A stretch of 64,000 bases of DNA from Hydractinia symbiolongicarpus (Eukaryota > Cnidaria > Hydrozoa > Anthoathecata > Hydractiniidae), in assembly GCF_029227915.1 (NCBI RefSeq), contig NC_079882.1, forward strand, positions 22,263,001 through 22,327,000, read 5' to 3'. The translations under genes were made by a program, and so were the position numbers. The notes under the pieces are model-generated. The model saw only the letters and a program-made list of their open reading frames with translations. It had not been told where the DNA came from and searched no databases. This document shows, piece by piece, positions 36,639-49,400 of the stretch; position 1 is the first letter of the stretch; each line of letters starts with the position of its first letter.

Positions 36639-37376
36639 CGTCACCGATTCGGTGATTCACAAGCATAACATTATTCAACAAACCTGTTCGAATCGCAGAA
36701 TTGAACAGTCAGATTCGATTCATTTGAATCAAGTACAATGCCAGGTAGGTATGAAAAAATTTCTGAAAAAATAATTTATTAAATAGCTTTAAATTTCGGT
36801 TGAATCTATCGTTTACGTAGCTACACACATATTAATAACGGTAAAAAAATGAAGAAATGAACGGAGCAGAGAAGCCCGATGCTAACACATTCATTATATC
36901 TCAATCCACTGATACCGATTCATATTTACCTGGATTAAATATAGCCAACACATAATTATTCTTCTCAAATTTTTGTCTTTTTGTGTGTGCTCCAAATATG
37001 TACGCGTAATTCTAGAAAACAAATATTCACGTTTCAACTTGCCAACTACCGCAAAATCTTACATTAAAGTTCACGTCCTTAACACCCCTAACATAAACGC
37101 CTCCTAAACTAAATAGACATGCATCTTGCAGGAACACATTACACCTATATGCAAATATTAGAAGCTGCCCAAAGTTTTATGAAACGAGTTTTATGAAACG
37201 AGGTTTGCCACTTCAAGCTCTTCTGCACACGTTTATTGTAAGAGAAGGCATTCTACAGAACAGAATATTAAGCTTCATGCCTGGTGATATCTGGTGGATT
37301 GTAAAATGTTTGAACAAATTGTAGACAAACAAAAAATTGACTGGATAATAATTTTTTTAGCATCCGCAGGGGTGAT

Positions 37377-37382
37377 TTTATT
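37377..37382 (-). terminator. Poly(A) signal of the VWA3-like gene
   Basis: AATAAA on the minus strand about 38 nt downstream of the stop codon at 37420. Confidence 0.55.
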
Positions 37383-37419
37383 ACTAAGAACACTTTTTGA
37401 AAAAGATTTTCCTTAAATA

Positions 37420-40400
37420 CTATCTAGAAAAGTTTAAAAAGAATACGCCCTGAGCATTACACACTTGTATATCAAGATTTTGATCCGCCCATTCGATTAA
37501 ATAATTTCTAGGTCCTTTCACACGATCTCTAACTGCTCCGAGATGGAATACACCTGTTTTGTTGTCTCGACACACGACCGCTTGACCAATCAAGGCATCT
37601 TCACATTGTCGTATATACATGCAATCGTGTTGATACTTTAATGGTGAAATCAAATAGACTTCGGCTCTCGGTACAATAGCCTAAAGAAAATGTAAATGAC
37701 AAGTATACCAAGGCTCTACTTCGGTTGGATTAGATTAATAACAGTATCAAAAAGAGCTTATTGCTTAAAACTGTAGCTTATTATACAAGATATCTCGAAA
37801 GATTACCATTTGAGAATCATAAAATTGAACTTTTAAGGCTCCATCGTTTTCTACCCCATGAACCAATCCTGAAATACAGAAACATGGATGCAATTCTGAA
37901 GTAAGAAGTTGCGACGAGAAAAAAATGTTTAGTTAAATCTCACACCTGGTGCGTACGCATATTGATATCGTGGATGCAAAGCCACCACACAATCACCAGG
38001 CTAAAAATTATCACCGGGCTAAGTTTACACAAAAAATGATTCTATATACACCCTCGTTGTTCATAAAATAAATTGAAGGATGACACTGAATAAGAATTTA
38101 TTATACGATTGGAGATTACAGCATCTCCTATCTTATTTTCGGGATAACATAACATTATATTAAAACATATATGGTCCTTCCCGAACTAGCATTTAATTAC
38201 TTACGTGAATTATGTTATCCGCGTCATCATTGTCAGTGATAATGTCATCACGAATAATTTTCTCCATATCTCCTACCCCATCTTCCACAACGAATGTATT
38301 CGAGTCTAATGTTTTCTTTATCGTTCCTAACCAAAATACCATCACAAATGAAATATTTCCTTCTTTCTAAGAATAGTTGTTTAAAAAAATAACAGTGGCT
38401 TCACACACCTCGATAATACCAGCCATCGTCTTTAAAGCGAGCTAATATTTCTTGGTTAACTTTTAAAACAGCGGGTATTTTCTGAACAATCACGGCTGGG
38501 TCTTCATCTGGCGGGTTACGAGCTATCCAAAGTGAAAATAATCATATATTTTACAAACAAAGGGTACAAGTATAAAAAAAAAGTGAAACAAGAAAATAAT
38601 ATAAACGAGAGGTTAAATTTTTATTTATTAAAAAACAACAACCAACAACGCACATAATAGTACACCAGAATCACCCTGTCCAATTAAAATTGCTTCACTA
38701 TCTTCAGTTGCAAACACTTTGACCTCAGGCTCTTTACCAACTTCTATCTTATCACTGTTCAAAACATTGTCCAGAAGTGGTTCTGAATCTGTTAAACTAA
38801 ACGAGAAATAAATAAAGTTTAAGTAATACTCAAAAGTTACATAACTATTTCAGTAATGAACATGACCTAATTTTCTTGGTGAATCTAATTGCTAACAAAG
38901 TCAAGAACAGTCCAATAACCACTGCCTTTGTTCTTTTGAATAGGCTTTGCATGAGCACAGCAACCTTTAGTTTCCATACAATGTTTTGTATTCGAATGCA
39001 ACGATAGTGTTGTTAAAAAAGGAAAATTAACACCCCCACCCCCACCATCCCCTTACGTGTTTGATCAAAGAAAACAAGATTTGCGTGAGTATTTCAAAAC
39101 ACAGCTGACTTACCGATCCTCTGGTGTAATTGATATTGGTCTTTTTTCACCAACATTAAGTACATCTACGGCGCCTTCTTCAGTATTAGTTTCTCCATCT
39201 TTCATTCGGACAACTTGATGTAAGACTTGTTGCTGCTCTGAATGCTGTTCTTGTTTCTCTAATATATGTCTCAGTAACTCTTGTTGTTGGTCTTGTTGTC
39301 TCTTGAAAATTTCCATCTGCATCTCTGTAAGATCTTTATACTTTTCCTTTAATGTACATAAATATAAAAATATAAGATAGAGGTTAAGAGAAAAAACAAA
39401 ACAAAAAAAAACGGGCAAAAACAACAACAACAACAACAACACAACAAAGAAGCAAGCTTACTTTTAAGTCTTCTTTGTCTTCTTGCTGAAGTTTTATTTG
39501 TTTTTGTAGAAAATCTTGCTGTCCACTCAAAAGTTTTTGCTGTTGTTGCTCTAAAAAGGATGCTTTTTCAGCTTGTTTTTGTTCGTTAAATTTTAATTGT
39601 TCTTGCAATTCTAATAAAATATTTTTTTGTTCTTCCAACTCCTTCATCTTTAAGGAATGTTGTTCTTCTAAATTTCGCTTCCATTCTTCCAAATCATCTT
39701 TGATTTTTGATTCGTTATTTTCAGTTTCGTCCTTCGTAATGTCGTCATCATTATCTGAATCACTAGTGTTGTCTTGGTCAAGATTATCTTGGACTACATC
39801 TTTACCTTTATTAAAATGTTCCCTTTCGTCAGAATGCTCTCGATTAGAATGATCATCCTCATAATGTTCTCGATCAGAATGATCATCTTCATCTTCTGAG
39901 CTGTCATCAGACGAAGAATCGTCAGAAGAGTCGTGTTTTGCAGGACTTGGAGAGTGCTTAACGATGATAGGAACAGGAGCCACTGATGTGGAGGAGGCTG
40001 CTGAAGACCTTTTGGAATGTGCAGATCTACTTGATCGAACAGATGATGACGAAGCAGAAGAATGGCGACCGTCATCTAAGACAGGAAAAATGTTTAAATT
40101 TTAATACTTCAATAAAACTTGGCGCTGTTTCTTTCTTCCAAAAATAGAGTAAAGGTATCGTTTTTCAACTTTAGAATTCATTCATAAAGTAAAAAACGAC
40201 ATACTCTCCTGATCGTGGATGATGACTTCATCATAAATCCTGAAATACATTTGATAGAAAGAATTTTACATGAAAAAATATTCTAGCATAGCCTACAGTA
40301 TTAATCTTTTTTCTGAGAAAAAAAACCCCTTACTTTTGATCACCTTCTGCAGGTTGATTCACTTCATGTATAAATCTTGTTGAAAACACATATCTTGTAC

Positions 40401-43400
40401 GTGTGATTTTAATCAGATCTTTTCTCAACGCTGTAGCCTATTTTGTGGGCAAAATAAAGTAAAAAATTAATACAAATACTTCCAAAGTGAAAGATACCAT
40501 AACAGAAGAGAAAACAAATTTTACTTTTGTTCCGTTGTATCTGATAACAGTATAACATTTACTAGACGATTTCATTCGTAATGGTGTCACTTGTACAATT
40601 CCAGGAACATAGAAGTAACACCCTTCTTCGCTGTGATTAGATTTCACCAATACGTAATCTCCAACCTAAAAGGATAACAACGCTAGGCAAATTATTCTAT
40701 ATTTATACATCCTTTCATAAAATCGAACAAGATAACATTGTGATTCGTGCAACGTTTCTATCAATAAAATCTAATATTAATCTTACGCTTAGTGAAGGGC
40801 ATGGTGCCGAACCTCCAATAGACACCACATATCGTACTGACGTCAACTGATTTTCACCATTATCGAAGCAGACACTGACATACCGTTCGTTCACGTACTT
40901 GTTGACTAACGCAGGATAATATAATCCATCTAAATCTGAACGCGCTAACACGCGATGATATCGCATGCGTGTACTGTTGGGCATTGTTGCTTCTTTGTTC
41001 ACCTAAATAAAACACCCTGACGAAATGTAACATCTTTCACCAACATGACATAGCGGTCAGAAATTATAATTTTAGATGAGTTCTGATATCATTGCCGTGA
41101 TTATATGAAAACCTAGTCTTTAAAAATACATTTATTAGCAGCCAAAATACAAGAGGATAAAACCTATTAAACAAGAACTAAGAAACATGCGTACGTTCTA
41201 AAAAGAACTAGAGTGTTAATCCGATAAAAAGTGACTGCAATTTTGGAACTTTTCCTGACCGGTTACTTGCAAACTATAACCGGACGTATCGTAAGACCGA
41301 ATGTCCTTTTGACGGCTAAAATGAATTTTGTATATAGTCTAGGAGAATATGTCCTCCTAAGTTTACCACGGAACATAGCTAGGCAAAAAACTTTTATAAA
41401 GGAGATTTATAAAGAAAAAAAAATGAATATGGTGAGAATGAAATACTGCTTTTCACTTGAATTTTGCATGTTCTGATATTCTAGTAATATTGCAAGCAAG
41501 AATAATTGGAAAATCATTTCCTGCAATTTTTAAAGCTAGGACAAATGCACCTAAAATATTTAAAAGCGAAGGAGTATACCTTCTTTTTTGTCTTTGAGAT
41601 CTCATGTGAAGATTTCTTTGTCTTTTTTTCTTTGGCTTCTTTGCTTAACTGTAATTGAAAAAAATTGTAAAAAGTAACCAAAAATTAAATAAATGAATAA
41701 ACAAATAAATAAAGAAATAAATGAATGAATGAATGAATGAATGAATGAATGAATATAAACAAAAGTTATTTTACAAATCTGTCTTACCTGTCCCACCATT
41801 TGTCTCAAATCTTCAGATTGTTTAAGATACAATTTCCCTTGTAGAATTTCTTTCTCCAACAATTCAACATCTTTCTGAACAGATGTCAAACCAGATAAAT
41901 CTAATTCTTTATCAATTTCTTCTTTGTTTTGGAGGTAAGAAGGAGGTTTATTTTCCTCACTATTTAACCTAGGTTAACAAAATCACTTTTGTTATCTTAT
42001 GTAACACTGGTTTAATTTTCCAATAGTTAGAACCGGTGTGTTTGGATAGGTAAGGTATGTGAGCATATAATATCAGCAATTACCTTTCTCTTAATTCGTC
42101 ACTTAAAAAGTTGAAGACGTAGTTATCCAATTTTCTAAAAAAAGTTATAACAATTGTTCAACAACAACAACGACGACGATGACGGCAACACTGACGACGA
42201 CGAGAACAACAACAATAACGATGACGAGAGCAACAACAATAACGATGATGAGGACAATAATGACGATGGCGATGACAACAACGAAGACGTTGGTAACAAC
42301 GACAGCGACAACGATGTCGATAATACTAACGACGAAGACAATAACAACGACCACGACGATAACAACAAAAATAACGATGATGAGGACAGTAACAACGATG
42401 ATGGCGACGACAACAATGAAGACGTCAATAACAACAACAACGATGACGACAATAAAGATGACGACAATAACAAAGACGACAACAGCATCAACAACAACAA
42501 AAGTGTTAACAACATCTTACTCCTCAATAGTTTTTAAGCATCGGATTAGTCTTTCTTCATACCAAGGTAAATCAACCGCTTGCGGATTCACAATTTGGTA
42601 TTCCTTTTCATTCCCGGATGAAGTATGAACAATTGGTAAAACCTATATCACACAGGGAGGACAAACACAATCACAGAATATGAAGGACTGCCAAATAAAA
42701 AAATCAATAAAGCCCAAAAACAAATATTTTGGCCAATTTACCTCTCCATAAACTTTGGATAACACTTCTTTCCCTAAAGCTGGAACATATTTGGCCTTTT
42801 GGTTTATAATAGTTGGTGCGAGAGCATCAAGGATTGTCAGTTTTTCCGCGACAATACCGTTCTCGTGGATCCACCTAAAAAAAATAAAATTTATGAAAAC
42901 AAAACCCAACTTATTTCACATTTCAGAAGTCGAAAAACTGCATACCTTTTTATTTCACTACCACTAGGTTTGGACCTAAAACAAACACAAATAGATTGAT
43001 AATTATCTAAAATTTTATTATTAAATCTAACAGTTTCAGAATAACTGTGCAGTCAGTAGCCTTCTCTTTAAAATGTACAGTCAGTAGCCTTCTCTTCAAA
43101 GTGTGCAGTCAGTAGCCTTCTCTTCAAAGTGTACAGTCAGTAGCCTTCTTTTTGAAGTGTGCAGTCGGTAGCCTTCTCTTTGAAGTATACAGTTAGTAGC
43201 CTTCTCTTCAAAGTGTACAGTTAGTAGCCTTCTTTTTGAAGTGTTCAGTCAGTAGCCTTCTCTTTGAAGTATACAGTTAGTAACTTCCTTTTCAAAGTGT
43301 ACATTCGGTAGCCTTCTTTTTGAAGTTTGCAGTCAGTAGTCTTCTCTTTGAAGTATGCAGTTAGTAACCTCCTCTACAAAGTGTGTAGTCAGTAGCTTTC

Positions 43401-46400
43401 CTTTAACGTGTGTAGTTCTGGTTTTTTTGTAAGAAGTTAAAGAGAAAACTTAAGAGAATCTTCCAAAGGTAAACAGCCTATTGAAGCATTTAGTTGCATT
43501 ATAATTAAACTCGTTATTAGTGAGCTGACACTTAGAATTCGAAGTAGTAATCACGTAAAAATGATATTTTCAGATGATTAAGTTTATGATGTAATAATAC
43601 TCAAAAACAAAAAAGTATCAAAAAAACATCAAATTCAAGAAAGTGGTAGAACAACCTTTTTTTCTTCTTTTTCTTTTTCTTCTTCTCCGTCTGTTCCGGC
43701 GTACTATTTTGCGGCATAGTGCTAAAATACCCGTTTTGTGTTTGAGGTCGAGAAATAGGATTCATACGAAGCAACGACGATTTATTGTTTACATAACTTC
43801 GTGCAGACAACTGGAGTGGTTTGTGCGGCGTCATAGAAGAAGCGGCTGAACCATTTAATCTAGCAGAACGTGCTCTAAATTGAAAAGACAAAGCTACTAA
43901 TACTTTGACAATATCATGTCTTAATCCATTATCTTTTTTTTATATGTTACAGTAATAATTTCCATTTGTAATTATCAGGGAGATCAGCTAAATCGATGCA
44001 CAGAATTCCGGAAGATCCTTTTTTTATAAACGAATATTCAACATCAACGCATTTGCTATTTCATTTAAAAAATACTCTTTCACAGCAAATCCAATCCATT
44101 TATTTAGAATTGTGTTTTGTTAAACAAGTCTACATAACTCGATTCATTGCAAGCCTAATGGAGGTTCTAGGATAGTAAGAGAAAAGTTAAATGTCCTGGA
44201 CTTTCTAGGAGATGGCAAGAGTCCTGGTCAAGCTGACATTAAAGTTTTGATCTTACCATAACCTTTACCTTTCATTAGTACCTGTTTTAAAGATAAAATA
44301 TAAACTTTTTTCATAGTAAATATATACACACCCATTTCGTTCTTGGTTCATTAATTCAATTTGAAAGCTTTCTTTGTGTAGTTTATGCATTGCTTCAAGC
44401 TCATTGAGTCCTTTTTCAATTTCTGATCTGATTAAATGTAAATCTTCACTCTAAATTAACAACAAAAACAAATAAAAAATTAACTTCAGCTGCAAGAGAC
44501 AACAATTTTCGGTAAAAGAAGAATACAAAATATCGAAATAATTATTCACTTCATATGGTGGTGGCGATTCTTCATTTGATCTTATATCTTCAGAGAAATA
44601 ATGATATCTAAAATAGTAAGGATGATATAAAACAGAGAACTATGCTTTTGTTTTTTAAACGTAATATACTTCCGACTCTGCTTTATCCTGACATAAACAG
44701 TTTAGAGTCATTTATATTATTATTACAGTCCAAAAAATATAGTAAAATTCCATAGACAGGCTTTTTGACGACACAAATGAAAAAAGATTGCAGAACATTT
44801 ACCAACCTTCCCCCTGTTTTGTTTGAGAGTTCAAAGAGAAAGTGATTTGCTTCAGAATCGTCACAATTAAATGATATTGAATGAACAGGAATTGTTGTGT
44901 TTACTTGTGAGAGAATTGTCAGGGCAACCTGGAGAATGTAAAGAAAATTTCACAATTTTCTCTAAAAACATTATTATGTGCATTACATTTGGTTAACAAC
45001 TCTGGTGTTACCACATTGGGACCCACACTTGCTGAATAATACAAATTCAAACAAATAAATGCTACTAATAACAAAGGAGGGATACATTGAGAAAATTTTT
45101 AAACGATCCGGAAATAGGCTCAGTTTGCCTCAAATTTAATTGGCTTTTAAATACTGAAAATACCACAAATATTTTATTTAGTATGCTCACAAATTTCATA
45201 TTAACTGGTAGTCTCTCTTAAGGTGGAAAGAAAAATATTTCGAAACAAACCAGCAATCAACTCAAATGTTTCCTTATAACTATCACTGAAACATCAACAA
45301 TCACTTGTGAGATTACTATAGTATAAAGCCAAACGGATCTCTCTGTGATATTAGCTATACGAAATATAAGAACTGTTGACAATATTAAAGAAATAGGTTA
45401 CTTGATCTGGTCTTCCATCAGTCAGGAGATACAAGGCTTGCACTCCAACCATGCTGTAACCTACTTTGAGAGCTTGTAGAGTATTAGTGCTCCCATCTGC
45501 TTGCAAGGTTTTTACCCATTGATAGGCTGCATCAAGATTCTAATTATAAATACAATAATACATATATTAACCAGGTCAAGAGAATAACATGATAATACAG
45601 AACATATGTGTGAGTCACTAAGGTTACAGCAAAGAACTGTCGATTTTACGTCCATTATTATTAAAAGTTTTGTTTACAGTATCTTAACCTACTTGTCCAT
45701 TGCAAGTTACCAGATGATCCTTCCATGCTTCCGCTTGTGAGTCAAAATGTATCACATTAAATTTCTCTTTATTAACAAGTTGTTCCTGAAAATAACATTC
45801 AAATACTTCAGAACAAGCTGGCACTTCCGAATGCTCTCTATACTAATGTTAGTATAGCAAGAGAGTTTTGCTCATTTAAAAATCCTGTATACAGAAAAAA
45901 AATCTTGTAACCTTAAATAATTTTAAGAGCTTTTCTTTTACAACAGGTAACCTGGACTCCATTGATGATGAAGTGTCAATCAAAATGACAGCCTACAGTA
46001 AAAATGCAAAAATATATAAATACAAATATTCATTCATTCTTTTATTCATTCATTAATTCATTCATTAAAAAAAATGATAAAACAAATAATCAACTATTGT
46101 TAACATTTTAAATTATACCACTCTGAACCGTTAAAAAATAGGCACTAAACCCTAAATATTTTCTGCAGATTCAAAATTAAAATTCTAGTAGGCGATTATT
46201 CATGCACACGCATATTACACTCTTGGCTTTCAATCCAAACCATCATTCATTTATATATAGATGTTCCTTCATAAAAATGCTATTAAAATGTCTGTGCATG
46301 TTACCATAATTTAGATGTAAAGTATAGCTCATGTTTGTGAGTGCATACCAAATATTTGAAGCAGTGACCAAAACATCATTTTGTTGATAAGATCTTACTT

Positions 46401-49400
46401 ACCCTATCCTCAATAATGGTACCAAATAACTCTCTGCTTCCCTTTTGTAACCATTCAAGACTATAAAAAAACCAATGTGATGTAATTTTTAGCCAGCAAT
46501 TTTCTATATTTAGGGATGCAAATGCTCAAATTAGACCTTACTTCACGCCACCTAATATACGAATAATAAAAAAAAAAATAAGAGATGAAATATACTTTTT
46601 GCAATTTTCTCACCGTTGTCTGTATCTTTCCAGTATCTGAACAATTCTTTCTTCAAATCTTCGATAAGCTGTTCCAGTCACATGTACATGTTTTACAGTT
46701 CCATCATGCCAACTAAAATACACACACTCGGCTAGTAATCCCCCAATATTTGTAAACAGTTACTATAATAGATTATTTTAACTTACTTTATATGAGCAAA
46801 CTTGTTGCAGTACCGCGCATCAATAAAAGTCGACTGAAAAGCCTGTAACAATAAAAGTTTCAATTTACGTTTAATTACCATAATAAAGGGGCCTAAAATG
46901 TCTACAGATGGGTAACCTTACAGATGTTTCATTTTCAACACATGGACGTTGTGTTTCAAGCACTCCATCACAGTGACTGAAAACCAATCCTTTCAAAAAT
47001 GTATACACAGTCAAGTTTAACTTTTTTAGTCCATGTTTTTTTAACCACTGTTTAGAGCTCATGTACATTTCATTAGTACTTCTTTCTGTCTTCGGAGGAG
47101 TTGAAGTTTCCTTTTGAGATTCGTCTTGATCTAAAAAAATATTAGTATTATATAAGAACAGGTTTTTACTTAAACAACATTGGTCAAATTGATCAACGTT
47201 GTCAATGCAAAAGCAGAATTGCTTTTTTTTTGAAAGAAATCAATTTATTTGACTATTTTTCTTAACCCAACTTAGAAAAAGACGAAAAATAGTGATTTTG
47301 ATATAAAGCATATTTTTTAGAAATATTTACTAACTAGTAGAAATGGAAAAATCCACTTAGACGAAAAAGAAATAAAAATGATCCTTTATTTGTATTTTGA
47401 TGACGTCAGCAATGACCCATCGTTGCAAAAAAATTCTTTTACAATTATTTTTAAGCCTTTACCTGTATTGAGCTTAAAATGCTGATTAGGAAAATGTGTA
47501 GGAGAATGTGTTTTTGACAAACAGTTTAAGAGATGTGGGTTGACGTCATCAACATGTTCTGAAGCACGTTGGTTTACCCAGTTTTAGTTATCTCCTAAAT
47601 TGGCCCCAGGTAGCACATGCATGAGATGCATCAGTTATTTCCACCTGTTTCTAAATTTTTAGCCTTAAACTTTAAAGTGAAATACTTCAAACAAAGCGCA
47701 TTGACCACATGCCAGGTAAGCAGTTAACAAATAAGAAATACTTTTTTGCTACATCAAAAAAAATGAACATATCTACTCTGCCTGTCGCAGACAGACACAG
47801 TAAAATACAGAGTATTATCAGAGATAAACAACACAAATACAAACATTTTGGAGGTTTTGTAAAATCAAAGTCTGCCACCAAAGATTGGATATCGAACAAT
47901 ACTGTCCTAGCTTGATCAAGTTCTTCCCATACCAGCATAACGTCTGGTCTTACACCGAATCCTTTTACGTTTTTATTACTCGATCTTTGTGGTAAAAGAT
48001 CATTTCCATTTATTGGATAAAAATGAAATCTAAAAAAAAAAAAAAAAAAAATATGATGGTTACATATTCAGCATTAATATTTCAAAATATAAATGGTTCT
48101 AAAGTTAACTTACAGTAGAAAAGCAAACTTGTTTTTCAACAAAAAATCATTTATGCTGATCAATAGTTAGGAAAACAATCCCACAGGTAAAAAAATGAAC
48201 ACAGAAATGTGTTGTGTGTTTTACACCAACGTAGTTGTTGAAAATCAAACTATTCGCTAATTTGATAATGCACTTCTATCAATCAAGAAAGAAGAATTTT
48301 AAGCACTCGTCAACAATTAGTGTAACTACTATACCTTCCATTTTTTTCATTTGCAAGTGTTTTTAAAAACATAGCATTCGGATAATGTTTCTCATTGAGA
48401 CAAACAACATGGATTGGTAATGTTAAGTCTTTAATCTAAAACAAGTCGTTTTTGTGTTATTGTCTGTAAAAAAAAAACATTGCTTCATTTCTACGATCTT
48501 ATTATTGTATTATATACAAAGGACTTTGCAAAATTAAGTCCAAGCAAAAAAAACTGGTGCACACAAAATTCAACTAAATTCAGCAAGTGCAAAGCAGTGT
48601 CCTTGAGAGTTGTGTAACTATTTTTTTTTCTTTACTTAACAATTTATAAAAAAATAGTTTCATCCTTATGGGGCAAGGATGAAAAATATCAAAAATGTAA
48701 CTCAAATCGCGAAAAAAATTGGTTTAAAATGATAATGACAAGTCTCTTTATTTAATTCATTATAATTTGTTTTAAATTTTTGAGATTAAAAAAATGTAGA
48801 GTTGGAACAGGCTAAGTTTGTCAGTCATGCACAGTTTTTTTTTCAAAGAGTGCTTTAAGCATTCCACAATTAAAAAAGTGTGGTAACCTTAATTCAACTG
48901 GTGTAAAGACTGCTTAAAACATTTTGCTCAAAAAAATGTCTTGCTACATTTTGTGCTAATTTTTTTATTATCATTTCAATTGTATATTTAAAAACAGAGT
49001 ATAATATTTACCTTTTCTGCTAAGATTTCTTTTCCTGATTTGCAAAGACTAGTATCTGTGTAAAGATAAATTGCTTCCAACTAAACGAGTAAGATGGTAT
49101 TTTTCATATTTTTCTTTAGAGAGGTTGATTTAATATTATACATAAATTTGTACTGCCTGCAAATCTCTTTTATTTTTCATTGTATAATTAATTAAAAAGT
49201 AAATTATTTATTAAGTTTTTGTGACCTTTAATGTTTTTAAACAGTGGCCTATCAGGAAAACATTCTGGCATATATGCAAAGAATAAAGATAGGCAAGTTA
49301 TATTAAAAGCATTAATTAAAAAGTAAATTATTTATAAGGTTTTGTGATCTTCAGTGTTTTGAAACAGTAATACAATTTTATTTTTATATACAATTGAAAT

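Larger units (their letters stand above)
33864..37376. other. Intergenic region between the HMGB and VWA3-like genes
   Basis: No convincing gene. A 137-codon frame at 36132-36545 is driven by A-rich low complexity and part of a tandem duplication, with no recognisable domain. Repeats in it are a MITE-like inverted pair (34456-34515), a hairpin plus repeat end (35921-36000) and a two-copy 84-88 bp tandem duplication (36467-36638). Confidence 0.5.

Noticed and set aside
42135-42527. Leu/Ser-rich 130-codon frame on the VWA3 strand
   Set aside because: The same repeat in another frame. The flanking VWA3-like exons splice across it in frame.
42154-42628. Asn/Asp-rich and Thr-rich open frames of 127-149 codons on the plus strand
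   Set aside because: They are the translation of a trinucleotide repeat lying in an intron of the opposite-strand gene. No stop occurs only because the triplets lack stop codons.
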